In this document: positions 37,376 to 46,495 of the stretch, in pieces
Layout of the letters: each line of letters starts with the position of its first letter
How positions within the stretch are numbered: position 1 is the stretch's first letter
Origin: Fen-1254 sp963778945
Lineage (GTDB): Bacteria > Bacteroidota > Ignavibacteria > UBA10030
Assembly (NCBI GenBank): GCA_963778945.1
Contig: CAVZWL010000009.1
Coordinates: forward strand, 1-64,000
DNA length: 64,000 nucleotides
Direction: 5' to 3'
The notes under the pieces: generated by a model
The model's database searches: none
Told to the model about the DNA's origin: nothing
The model's input: only the letters and a program-made list of their open reading frames with translations
Position numbers and translations under genes: made by a program

Positions 37376-38906
37376 ATGCTTCTTCATCATATGTTTGTCC
37401 AAATAGCAAAGAAATACGAAAGCAAACTCGCTTTTGTCAGATCGAACGACCGGAGTGAGCCTGACGTATGGAAAGACGCTGATAGCCACACTCATATTGT
37501 CAGAAAAAATGAAGAAATATGAAGAGGGTCTGGTGGGCATTATGGTTCCCACATCTATCGGTTGTTCTCTTGCTATTTTAGGAGCGTTAATGAGCGGGCG
37601 GGTTCCTGTCATGCTCAATTACTCCACTGGAGCAGCACAGAACGCCGAATACGCTCAAAAGAAGTGCGGTTTTAAAACCATCATCACTTCAAAAGCGCTT
37701 CTGGAAAAAATCAATTGCCCCAGAGTTCATGGGATGGTTTTTCTCGAAGATATTATGGAAAGTATCGGCTTCATCGATAAGATCAAGGCGGCGATATGGT
37801 CAAAACTTCCTTTGGAACGTTTGATGAAAAAAATTCCTCATGGGCAGGAGGATGATAATGTTGTCATTCTTTTTACAAGCGGAAGCGAAAAAGACCCTAA
37901 AGCTGTTCAATTGACACATCGCAATATATCTGCAAATCTTGAAGGAATTTCCAGGGCATTCGACCTATCGTCTGAAGATATTTTTCTTGCCAATCTTCCG
38001 CTTTTCCATGTATTCGGGCTGACCGCAAATTTTTGGCTTCCACTGTCTTTCGGTATGAAGATTGTCACCTACGCCAATCCGCTGGATTTTAAAACAATAT
38101 GCGAAATCATTCGGGAGGAAAAAATTACGTTTGTTGTCGGAACTCCTTCGTTTATGTCCGGCTATTTAAGAAAGTCGGAACCGGGTGATTTTACAACTTG
38201 CCGTATTATGCTGACAGGCGCCGATAAAACTCCGGATTCACTGCGTGAAGAGTATATGCGCAAACATAATATCGTCCTGTTGGAAGGATACGGATGCACC
38301 GAGACAGGTCCGGTTATAAGCATCAATTCACCCGGATCAAACCAGCCCGGAAGCGTCGGAAGACCTGTGTTCAATATGCGCGTCCGCATTGAAAATTATG
38401 AGACCGGCGAAGAAAGCGCCACAGGAGAGGTCGGGAGAATTCTTGTCCAGGGGGACAATGTCATGAAGGGATACTTCGATGATTTTGAATCTACATCGTT
38501 GAGCCTCCGTCATGGATGGTACGATACCGGCGATATGGGCTATATGGACCCGGAAGGATTTCTTTGGCATGTTGGGAGACTTAAACGCTTTGTGAAAATT
38601 GGCGGCGAAATGGTTTCATTGACACGGATCGAGAATGTGCTGGAACGTCTTCTGCCGAAAGACGCTTCATGTTGTATCGTAGAGGTTCCGGATCCTATCA
38701 AAGGAGCTAAAATCATTGCTGTTGTAACGCAGAAGATTAATGAAAAGCAAACTTTGAAGACGATGGGAGAAGAATTGCCGTCGATTTCAATGCCGAAACA
38801 ATTTATTGTGATGCAAGAATTACCTAAAATGGGAAGCGGGAAGATAGACTTCCGCCGCCTGACAGACATCGTGCGGGATATGGTGCAGCAGGAGAGAAGA
38901 ATTTAG
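37376..38906 (+). CDS. AMP-forming acyl ligase, Aas-like, one frameshift
   Basis: About 510 residues. An acyl-adenylating enzyme of the ANL superfamily: the P-loop-like VVILFTSGSEKDPKAVQLTH, LEGYGCTETGPVISINS, YDTGDMGYMDPEGF and the C-terminal hinge with lysine near MGSGKIDFRRL. It closely resembles the ligase half of the 2-acylglycerophosphoethanolamine acyltransferase/acyl-ACP synthetase (Aas), but no PlsC acyltransferase domain is attached or adjacent. The true N-terminus MLLHHMFVQIAKKYESKLA starts at 37376. One extra T in a TTTT run near 37430 explains the frame change. It may activate fatty acids onto ACP or CoA. Confidence 0.8.
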
Positions 38907-38926
38907 AAAAAAATAAATTGTGAATG

Positions 38927-38963
38927 AGTTCTTGGTTCGTAGTTCTTAGTTCGTAGTTGGCAC
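38927..38963. repeat. Heptamer array, family C, opposite orientation
   Basis: Units agttctt, ggttcgt, agttctt, agttcgt, agttggc, i.e. the reverse complement of the ACCAAGA/ACTAAGA units at 21714. It begins 21 bases after the stop codon of the Aas-like gene. Confidence 0.65.
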
Positions 38964-39086
38964 GTTTCATAAGATCGTTTACACTTTAATGAAGGCCATT
39001 AGATACAATACAACTTAGTTTACAGTTTGACATTTTCGCTATTATATTCATCTTTCGCTGTAACTTAGTATGTCGCTCATGTTCTT

Positions 39087-39222
39087 AAATCCCCCTGCAA
39101 AAAGGAGAAATAAGTATCATGCTTCCGCATGATTCATTTTGACGTTTCCAACTCCCCTTTGCAAAGGCGCCGGAGGCCTGAAAATGAATCACATTTATGT
39201 GATACTAATTTCAGGGGGATTT
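39087..39222. repeat. Imperfect inverted-repeat element with nested hairpins
   Basis: Outer arms aaatccccctg (39087-39097) and cagggggattt (39212-39222). Inner arms agtatcAtgcttccgcaTgattcatttt (39113-39140) and, reversed, agtatcacataaatgtgattcatttt (39181-39206). Each inner arm is itself a hairpin (atcatgc/gcatgat and atcacat/atgtgat) whose stem bases differ but still pair. A third copy of the module lies at 39358. It may be a non-autonomous mobile element or a bidirectional structured RNA. Confidence 0.6.
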
Positions 39223-39389
39223 TTACTACGACCAAAACAATGTCTTTTTCTTGTGAGATTGTCCCGAGAATGTAATTAATATTGTGACTCTTTTTCTGTA
39301 AACGATGTTATGAGATTTACCACGTAGTTGTTTTGATTTGTCACTTATCGGTACCATTTTGTATCATGCTAACGTATGATGATATTTTC

Positions 39390-39445
39390 AGGCCTGCCTG
39401 CGTGACTGTGTCAGCAGTCGGCGTCGCCGCAATGCGGGCAGGCCT
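39390..39445. repeat. GC-rich palindrome ggcctgcc...gggcaggcc
   Basis: Arms ggcctgcc and gggcaggcc enclose about 37 bases. It follows the third hairpin module directly. A related gcctgcc/ggcgggcagg arrangement lies at about 9179-9222, between mntH and the small secreted protein. Confidence 0.5.
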
Positions 39446-39451
39446 CCGGCT

Positions 39452-39514
39452 AGTTCACAGTTTACAGTTTTCCGTTTGCAGTTTACGGTTCACCGTTCAC
39501 TGTTTATCGTTACT
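39452..39514. repeat. Heptamer tandem array, family D (NGTTYAC)
   Basis: Nine units in register: agttcac, agtttac, agttttc, cgtttgc, agtttac, ggttcac, cgttcac, tgtttat, cgttact. The last units run through the murI stop codon (39490-39492), so the end of MurI (RVTINSER) is encoded by repeat sequence. Confidence 0.75.
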
Positions 39515-40302
39515 CTCTGCACTCTTCCCAGCTTTGTTCCCAGAAATCTTTCACCGACTTCCGAAAATTTATGAGGAACGTCGCTGACAAAGAATTGCAA
39601 GTTCGGTTTCAGCGCGCTGTCGTTTTTCAATCCTTCTTTTTCAAGTAATTGTTTGACCGCTGCTGCTGCGGCCTTTCCGGAATCGATCATGGTCACGTTG
39701 GATGGAATAACCTTTGCAATAATGGGCGACAGGAGAGGGTAATGCGTGCATCCAAGCACCAGTGTATCGATTTTTTCCAGTGTCAGGGGGAAGAGATATT
39801 CTTTTGCGATAAGTTCGGTCGCTTTGTGATCGATCCATCCCTCTTCCGCAAGAGGAACAAACAATGGACATGCCTGTCCGAAAACTTTGACGCTGGCATC
39901 GATAAGATGGATAGCAGTCGTATAAGCGTTGCTTGCAATTGTCCCGACCGTTCCGATAACGCCGATTCGTTTTTTCTTCGATGTCTGCACGGCTGCTTCC
40001 GCTCCGGGAAGAATGACGCCGATGACAGGAATTTTTGCCCGTTTTTGCACCACATCCAGCGCGACTGCAGACACGGTGTTGCATGCGACGACAATCATTT
40101 TCACGTTGTGCTGAAGCAGTATCTCGGTATCCTGAAGGGCGTATTCCCTGACGACCTGAGGAGACTTTGGTCCGTATGGAACGCGTGCCGTATCGCCGAA
40201 GTAGACAATGTTTTCATTCGGCAATTCCTGCAATAATGCCCGGACAACAGTCATGCCGCCGATTCCGGAATCAAATACTCCTATTGATTGTCCATTGCTC
40301 AT
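39490..40302 (-). CDS. murI: Glutamate racemase
   Basis: 270-residue cofactor-independent racemase that makes D-glutamate for peptidoglycan. The two catalytic cysteines are in VVACNTVSAVALDV and LVLGCTHYPLLSP. N-terminal GVFDSGIGGMTVVRAL and YFGDTARVPYGPKS are also typical. The start ATG 40302 opens MSNGQSIGVFDSG. The final residues come from a heptamer array that overlaps the stop. The glnD stop is 50 bases upstream on the same strand, so co-transcription is likely. Confidence 0.93.
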   Translation of the reverse strand: MSNGQSIGVFDSGIGGMTVVRALLQELPNENIVYFGDTARVPYGPKSPQVVREYALQDTEILLQHNVKMIVVACNTVSAVALDVVQKRAKIPVIGVILPGAEAAVQTSKKKRIGVIGTVGTIASNAYTTAIHLIDASVKVFGQACPLFVPLAEEGWIDHKATELIAKEYLFPLTLEKIDTLVLGCTHYPLLSPIIAKVIPSNVTMIDSGKAAAAAVKQLLEKEGLKNDSALKPNLQFFVSDVPHKFSEVGERFLGTKLGRVQRVTINSER

Positions 40303-40351
40303 ATTTGCCTCGATTTCAACTTGGTCAAGGTTTGGCAGCTCATCTGCTTTA

Positions 40352-42970
40352 TTAAAATTCTAAAAGTTCATTCATACTCTTAAGAAGCGCCTGCCGTATT
40401 AGTTCAAGTTTTTCCGGTTCCGTTATCTTTTTTCCGGATCCGTCCAGAACATAAAAGGTATCGACGATGCCGTCGACGCGGGTTGCGATTTTTGCAAATG
40501 TAATATTGAGCCCGAGTTCAGAAAGAGTCGTCGTGATTTTATGCAAAAATCCGAGAGTATCGGCTGCATAGATATCGACAAGCGTGAAGTTCGGATGCTC
40601 TTCAAATGCAACGTCATGCCGTATGTTCGGGTTCGGCGGCTGAATACGCCGTTTCCATTTTAACCGGTGTCTTTCCAGCAGGGCGGAAACTCCAGTCGTT
40701 CCCTGCATGACATCGAGGAGCTCTTTGGCTATTTTTTGACAAACATGATCCGGTAAAGCGGCTTTTGAGAAATAATCGACGACCCGGAATTTGTCTATGA
40801 TAATTCCATCAGTCCGCGTGATAATCTGTGCATCGAAAATATTGGCATCGTTGGCCGTCAGGATGCCGCAAAATTTTGACAGTGCATACGGCGCATCCGG
40901 GGCAAGGACGGTCACCTCGGTGAATTTCTCCGTGCTATTAAACAGGACCGCAACGGAGTCGAGCGTTCGTAAAGCTGTAATATGTCTGCCGATTTCTTCG
41001 GGAGAAAAAAGAGTATAATATCCGAATTCTTCGATCTGCTGCAGATGCGAATGGATTTCCGATTCCTCAAAATCCGGACGCAGCTTCTCGATAACATTCG
41101 TCATACGATCTGCATGCTGCTCAACGGACTGCTTTTGAAGTTCTTCCTCCGTCAGGTGCTGATCGAGTATACGTTTGCTCTTTGTATACAATTCCGATAA
41201 TAATGTTTCCTTCCATTGTGTCAGGACGGAACGGTTCACGGCCGAAAGGTCTGCATACGTGAGCACATATAAATAGGAAAGAAGATCCGAGTCTTTGAAC
41301 ATCGACGAGTACTGCATGATTGTAAGCGTATCGTTAAGATTGCGGCGGAATGCTACCTGCTCCATGGAAAGATGATGCCGCACCAGAAAGCTTACATCGG
41401 CAAGGATATCTCCGTACTGCAAGCGGTCGAGTATTTGTTTTGCAATCTTGACTCCCGTGATTTCATGTTTACCGATATGCAGCGGTTTTGCGATGTCATG
41501 AATAAGGCAGGACAGGTACAGAATGTCTCTGCCCGGCAATTGACGCATGACAGCGCCGAACTGCGTGGTCGAAGAAGTAAGGGCCTCCGCTGCGGCTATG
41601 ACCAGAAGCGTGTGCTCATCTGCGGTATAAAAATGATATTGATTATGCTGAAAGAATGATACCATCGGCTTCCATTCCGGAATCCATCGTTCGAGAATCC
41701 CAAGATCTGCCATCGAACGGAATGACCGGGCGACTCCCTGTTCCTGATTGAGAAGCGTCCGGAAGAGAGCGGCTTCTTCTTTCGTCCGCATTGGCTTTAA
41801 TTTCGATGCATTGCGGTAAATGGTATCTTCCAGCTCGAACGAAAAGCGCAAATCGAGCTGACAGCATGCGATGTATGCCTCGAGAATCATCGTTGTCGTT
41901 ATTCGGCCCGGGTGTGCATGGAGATATAATTTTTTGGAGCGGATAAAATAATCCTTGTTGAGCGCGCGGATCGCTGTCGAGTGTTTTTCCAGTTTCCATT
42001 CGTCCTTTGCCCATTCTAAAATTCTGGAAGAAAAACGGGCGATTGTTTTCGCAGAAGAATGGTAGTCCTGCATAAAATGTTCGACGTTCGTCCGTCGTGC
42101 CGTCGTCTTATAATGCAATCCCTCAGCCACTCTCCGCTGAAAACCGAACTCAAGTATATCATGAATCGAACCCGATTGTAAATGCATTTCATTGCGCACG
42201 CGCAGAATAAAATCGAAGGCGGTCAATATCTGACGCGAGAATGCGCGCGTGAAAATATAAAGTATCGCCGGGGAAAAGAGCAATGTCGAAATTGCTGTTG
42301 TTTTTTCGATATGATCCGGAATGTCGCAATAGCCGGTGCCGTAGAGCAGCCAAAGAACCGTGTGAAGGTCGCGGAGGCCTCCCGCGCTGTTTTTAAGATT
42401 CGGTTCGAGCAGCTTGACGGAGCTGCCGTATTTAGCATGCCGTGCATCCTGAACTCCGGAAAGCAATCGAATAAAATCTTCCGGATTGCGTTCCTGAATG
42501 AGAATGCGCATTTGTTTTTGAAATTCTTTGAAGACAAATATGTTTCCGCAAACAAGCCGCGCTTCCATAAGCGACATCATCGGTTCGATTGCAGTCTTTG
42601 TAATATCGAGACATTCCTGAATAGTGCGGAAACTGTGTCCGACATCCACCCCGATATCCAGAAGGAGATGAAGAAAGTCTTTCGCTGCGAGCGCGCCGGT
42701 CGATTTTGTTGTTTCGTTGCCTACAAGAAAAAGGATATCCGCATCGGATGCGAAACAGAGTTCGTTTCTTCCATAGCCGCCAAGTGCAACGACCGCAAGC
42801 GGGGCCTGCTGCTCCACCGTGAGCGTATCAAAAAGCGATTTAAGCAGCCAATCCAAACGCTCGGCCAGCGCAAGCGAAATGCGTATTCCGCCCGCACCGG
42901 CCTTATGAAGCTCAATGATGCTTTCACGTTTTTCTTCGTATCGATTTTTCAGTTCTTTAACAGATTTCAT
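40352..42970 (-). CDS. glnD: Bifunctional [protein-PII] uridylyltransferase/uridylyl-removing enzyme
   Basis: 872 residues, full length. It senses glutamine and modifies PII to control nitrogen metabolism. In order: a nucleotidyltransferase domain with ALGGYGRNELCFASDADILF (about 64-83), the linked helical GlnD_UR domain, an HD phosphohydrolase domain with YLSCLIHDIAKPLHIGKHE (about 490) for deuridylylation, and two C-terminal ACT domains (about 700-770 and 800-870), which bind glutamine. No frame errors. No glnB, glnA or amt gene is nearby. Confidence 0.93.
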   Translation of the reverse strand: MKSVKELKNRYEEKRESIIELHKAGAGGIRISLALAERLDWLLKSLFDTLTVEQQAPLAVVALGGYGRNELCFASDADILFLVGNETTKSTGALAAKDFLHLLLDIGVDVGHSFRTIQECLDITKTAIEPMMSLMEARLVCGNIFVFKEFQKQMRILIQERNPEDFIRLLSGVQDARHAKYGSSVKLLEPNLKNSAGGLRDLHTVLWLLYGTGYCDIPDHIEKTTAISTLLFSPAILYIFTRAFSRQILTAFDFILRVRNEMHLQSGSIHDILEFGFQRRVAEGLHYKTTARRTNVEHFMQDYHSSAKTIARFSSRILEWAKDEWKLEKHSTAIRALNKDYFIRSKKLYLHAHPGRITTTMILEAYIACCQLDLRFSFELEDTIYRNASKLKPMRTKEEAALFRTLLNQEQGVARSFRSMADLGILERWIPEWKPMVSFFQHNQYHFYTADEHTLLVIAAAEALTSSTTQFGAVMRQLPGRDILYLSCLIHDIAKPLHIGKHEITGVKIAKQILDRLQYGDILADVSFLVRHHLSMEQVAFRRNLNDTLTIMQYSSMFKDSDLLSYLYVLTYADLSAVNRSVLTQWKETLLSELYTKSKRILDQHLTEEELQKQSVEQHADRMTNVIEKLRPDFEESEIHSHLQQIEEFGYYTLFSPEEIGRHITALRTLDSVAVLFNSTEKFTEVTVLAPDAPYALSKFCGILTANDANIFDAQIITRTDGIIIDKFRVVDYFSKAALPDHVCQKIAKELLDVMQGTTGVSALLERHRLKWKRRIQPPNPNIRHDVAFEEHPNFTLVDIYAADTLGFLHKITTTLSELGLNITFAKIATRVDGIVDTFYVLDGSGKKITEPEKLELIRQALLKSMNELLEF

Positions 42971-43145
42971 AGTTCACCGCCGTCTACCATTCAAGAATGC
43001 CTTTAATATAAGCAAAAATGCCGTAATCAATACCAATGACTCATGATCAATGATCTCTAACTTTGCACAAGGAGAGCGGCAAATGTCAAAAAAAATGTTT
43101 AAGTTCCGTCAATGAACATTTATCGATATTTGGAAAGGTCAGAAG

Positions 43146-44705
43146 ATGCCTCCGACGATATTTAAAAATGAGCCGTTGACGGATTTTTCGAAACCGAAAA
43201 ATAGAAAAGGTATGGAACGTGCGCTTGCCGCGGTCAAGGCGGGACTCGGAAAAACATATCCGTTGGTTATCGGAAAACAGGAATTTTTTACAGAAGAGAC
43301 GTTTCCATCGATCAACCCGTCCAGGCCTGAAGAACAGGTTGGTGTTTTTTCAAAGGCGGAGCCCTGAAATGGCGAACAGAGCTGTCGAAACTGCCGCCGC
43401 GAAATTTGAAGAATGGAAATGGGTAAGTCCGCGGAAACGAGCGGATTATCTTTTGAAAGCCGCAAAATTGATGCGAAGACGGAAAGCATGAATTCAGCGC
43501 GGTGATGATTGAAGAGGTCGGCAAGACCTGGCCGGAAGCGGATGCCGATACAGCGGAGGCGATAGACTTTTTGGAATTTTACGCGCGTGAGATGCTTCGC
43601 TATGCCGCAAAGCAGCCGGTGACGAAGATACCTTCGGAAAAAAATGAACTGATCTATATACCGCTCGGCGTCGGCGTGGTTCGTTCCGCCGTGGAATTTT
43701 GCGCTTGCCATCCTTGCCGGAATGACATCAGCGGCGGTTGTGGCAGGCAATACGGTGGTGCTGAAACCATCGAGCGATTCTCCGCTGACCGGCTGGATGT
43801 TCTTTCAACTGATGCGGGAAGCCGGTCTCCCGGATGGAGTGATTAATTTCGTTACCGGTTCCGGCAGCGCGATCGGTGATTTGCTTGTTGAACATCCAAA
43901 GACGCGCTTTGTTTCTTTTACCGGATCCAAGGAAGTGGGTATGCATATCAATGAACTTGCCGCCCGCGTTCAGCCCGGACAGCGCTGGCTCAAACGAGTA
44001 GTTGCGGAAATGGGAGGAAAAGATGCGGTCATCATCGACGAAAAAACAGATTTGAACGCTGCAGTCCAGGCGACGATGGTTTCCGCTTTCGGATTTCAGG
44101 GACAAAAATGTTCGGCAGCATCGCGTGCAATCGTGGTCGAACAGGTCTACGACAGGTTCCTGGAACTTCTGGGTGAAAAAACGAAGACTCTCAAGGTCGG
44201 AGTTTCGGATGATCCGTCGAATACGATCGGGCCTGTCGTGAATAGATCTTCAGAGGAAAAAATATTTACCTTCATTCAGAAGGGAATAGCAGAAGGAGGA
44301 CGCCTTATTGCCGGGGGGAAAAAAGCGGCTGGAAACGGATATTTTATTGAACCGACCATTATTGCGGACGTCGATCCAAACGGAACGATTGCGCAGGAAG
44401 AAATATTCGGTCCCGTGCTGGCTGTCCTGAAAGCGAAAAATTTCGACGATGCTCTTGCCATTGCGAATAATACAGAGTTCGGTCTGACCGGCGGAGTCTG
44501 GACAAAGAACAGGAAAAATGCGGAAAAAGCAAAACGGCTTTTCCATGTCGGAAATTTTTATGTGAATCGAAAAATAACGGGAGCTTTGGTCGGTGTGCAT
44601 CCCTTCGGCGGTTTCAATATGAGCGGCACGGATTCCAAAGCAGGCGGACGCGACTATCTTTTGCTCTTCCTGCAGGCGAAGTCGATTTCAGAAAAAATCA
44701 AATGA
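43146..44705 (+). CDS. pruA: L-glutamate gamma-semialdehyde (1-pyrroline-5-carboxylate) dehydrogenase, three frameshifts
   Basis: About 519 residues; oxidises the proline-degradation intermediate to glutamate with NAD+. Visible parts: MPPTIFKNEPLTDFSKPKNR, the segment PEMANRAVETAAAKFEEWKW, a cofactor-binding PPWNFALAILAGMTSAAVVA, the glutamate in VVAEMGGKDAVI and the catalytic cysteine in FGFQGQKCSAASRAIV. It ends KAGGRDYLLLFLQAKSISEK. The frame changes near 43360, 43485 and 43680. The N-terminal half is therefore in four pieces, while the last 330 residues are intact. No proline dehydrogenase lies next to it. Start ATG 43146. Confidence 0.85.
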
Positions 44706-44732
44706 AGACTGCATCAAGCAGAATGAAACAGT

Positions 44733-45222
44733 ATGCCTGAATACATCAATTGTTCGAGTTGTTCGGAAGAGATTACGGAAGACAGCGATTATTGCCCTCA
44801 TTGCGGCATTATCTTTCGGGAAACGGAAAATACCATTTGTGAACGGCATGCAGCCGCGCCAGGCATCCGGCGTTTGCATTATCTGCCATAAAGTGATGTG
44901 CCCCGAATGCTGCGTGAAGAGTCAGAATAAAATATTTTGCTCCGAACATGCAGAGATAGAAGTTCAACAGGATTGGGCCCTGGTTTACCAATCGACGGAG
45001 ATTAGTGATTCAGAATTGATAAAATCGATTCTTGAATCTTCCGGACATAAGGTGCTCGGACAGAATTTTAATTCGATTGGCTTTGTCTGGGATGGCGGCG
45101 GTGACTCTCCAGTTTCGCGCAGCAATATCAATAAACCGGCAAAAGTCTTTGTACCGATTCCGGAATATTTTGATGCGATCTCTGCAATTGAAGAATGGAA
45201 GAGCGGGCAATCCCCCCTGTGA
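44733..45222 (+). CDS. Zinc-ribbon protein with C-terminal DUF2007, one frameshift
   Basis: About 162 residues, cytoplasmic. The first part, from ATG 44733, has a zinc ribbon CSSCSEEITEDSDYCPHCG. After a frame change near 44850 a second Cys/His cluster follows (GVCIICHKVMCPECCV and IFCSEH), B-box-like. The last 75 residues (YQSTEISDSELIKSILESSG) are DUF2007, a small fold often called a putative signal-transducing protein. The function is unknown. The stop TGA at 45220 overlaps the first base of the 36-base palindrome. Confidence 0.65.
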
Positions 45223-45256
45223 CACCTTGCGAAGGTCCCCACCTTCGCAAGGTGTC
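45221..45256. repeat. 36-base palindrome, copy 3
   Basis: Arms identical to copy 1 (gacaccttgcgaaggt / accttcgcaaggtgtc); the loop is cccc instead of gtag. It starts within the stop codon of the DUF2007 gene and lies 38 bases before sucC, so it is probably transcribed. Confidence 0.85.
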
Positions 45257-45294
45257 TGATAAAAAAAAATAGATAGAGGAGTTGTGGAGTCTAT

Positions 45295-46458
45295 ATGAAA
45301 ATTCATGAATATCAAGCAAAAGAAATTTTAAGAAAATACGGAGTAGCGCTTCCGAAAGGCGAGGTCGCTTTTTCAATCGATGAAGCGGTAAAAGCGGCCG
45401 AAAAAATCGGCGGCAGCCGGTGGGTTGTGAAAGCCCAAATTCATGCCGGAGGTCGCGGAAAAGGCGGGGGTGTGAAGCTGGCAGATTCGCTGGAAGATGT
45501 GCGGGAAAAAGCCGGAGAAATTCTCGGTATGCGGCTTGTCACTCATCAGACCGGGCCAGAAGGACGTATTGTGCGCAGATTGCTTATCGAACAGGGAATT
45601 GCCATTGCTAAAGAAATGTATGTCGGTATCACACTGGATCGGCAGAGATCGCAAAATGTCGTTATGGCGTCGACAGAAGGGGGCGTGGAAATCGAAAAGG
45701 TGGCGGCAGAGATGCCGGAAAAAATATTGAAAGAATATATAGATCCCATGCTGGGTTTTCAGACCTATCAAGCGCGCCGTCTCTGTTTCGGTCTGGGACT
45801 TACCGGTGAAGCCCTAAAAAACGGCGTAAAATTCCTCCTCGCTTTGTCGAGGGCATATGATGCTTCGGATGCATCGCTTGCCGAAATAAATCCGCTTGTT
45901 CTAACAGAAGAAGGGCATGTACTGGCGCTGGATGCAAAGATAAATTTTGAGGATAATGCGCTTTTTCGCCATCCGGAATACGAAACCATGCGCGACATTG
46001 AAGAAGTAGATTCTCTTGAAGTAGAAGCATCTGCATCAAATCTTAATTATATTAAGCTGGATGGAAATGTAGGATGCATGGTCAACGGCGCCGGACTTGC
46101 AATGGCGACGATGGATATCATTAAAATTGCAGGAGGCATGCCGGCAAATTTCCTGGATGTCGGCGGCGGCGCTAATGCACAGACGGTCGAGGCAGGCTTC
46201 AAAATTATTCTCAAAGATCCGAATGTAAAAGCCATTCTGATCAATATTTTCGGAGGCATTGTGCGCTGCGACCGTGTGGCAGCAGGCGTGGTCGAAGCTG
46301 CGAAGAATGTGGAAGTTCAAATACCTGTCGTCATACGCCTTGCCGGAACCAATGCCGAGCTTGCCGCTGATATTTTACAAAAATCGGGGCTTCGGTTTCT
46401 CGTTGCGCGCGACCTGCAGGATGCTGCGGAACAAGTGACGCAGGCGATCTCGGAATAA
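45295..46458 (+). CDS. sucC: Succinate-CoA ligase (ADP-forming) beta subunit
   Basis: 387-residue TCA-cycle enzyme subunit that couples succinyl-CoA hydrolysis to ATP formation with SucD. The ATP-grasp domain opens MKIHEYQAKEILRKYGVALP with VVKAQIHAGGRGKGGGVKL; the C-terminal ligase domain has FLDVGGGANAQTV and ILINIFGGIVRCD. The gene is full length with no frame errors. AGAGGAG lies 14 bases upstream of the ATG. The sucD partner is not within the window, which is unusual because sucCD are often adjacent. Confidence 0.95.
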   Translation: MKIHEYQAKEILRKYGVALPKGEVAFSIDEAVKAAEKIGGSRWVVKAQIHAGGRGKGGGVKLADSLEDVREKAGEILGMRLVTHQTGPEGRIVRRLLIEQGIAIAKEMYVGITLDRQRSQNVVMASTEGGVEIEKVAAEMPEKILKEYIDPMLGFQTYQARRLCFGLGLTGEALKNGVKFLLALSRAYDASDASLAEINPLVLTEEGHVLALDAKINFEDNALFRHPEYETMRDIEEVDSLEVEASASNLNYIKLDGNVGCMVNGAGLAMATMDIIKIAGGMPANFLDVGGGANAQTVEAGFKIILKDPNVKAILINIFGGIVRCDRVAAGVVEAAKNVEVQIPVVIRLAGTNAELAADILQKSGLRFLVARDLQDAAEQVTQAISE

Positions 46459-46495
46459 ATATTTTTCAGTAAATATAAAATCAACAAATCAATCT

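Larger units (their letters stand above)
38907..39489. other. Repeat-rich intergenic region
   Basis: 583 bases without a gene. In order: a family-C-like heptamer run (38927-38963), an inverted-repeat element (39087-39222), a third copy of its hairpin module (39358-39400) next to a GC-rich palindrome (39390-39445), and a family-D heptamer array from 39452 that runs into the end of murI. Confidence 0.75.
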
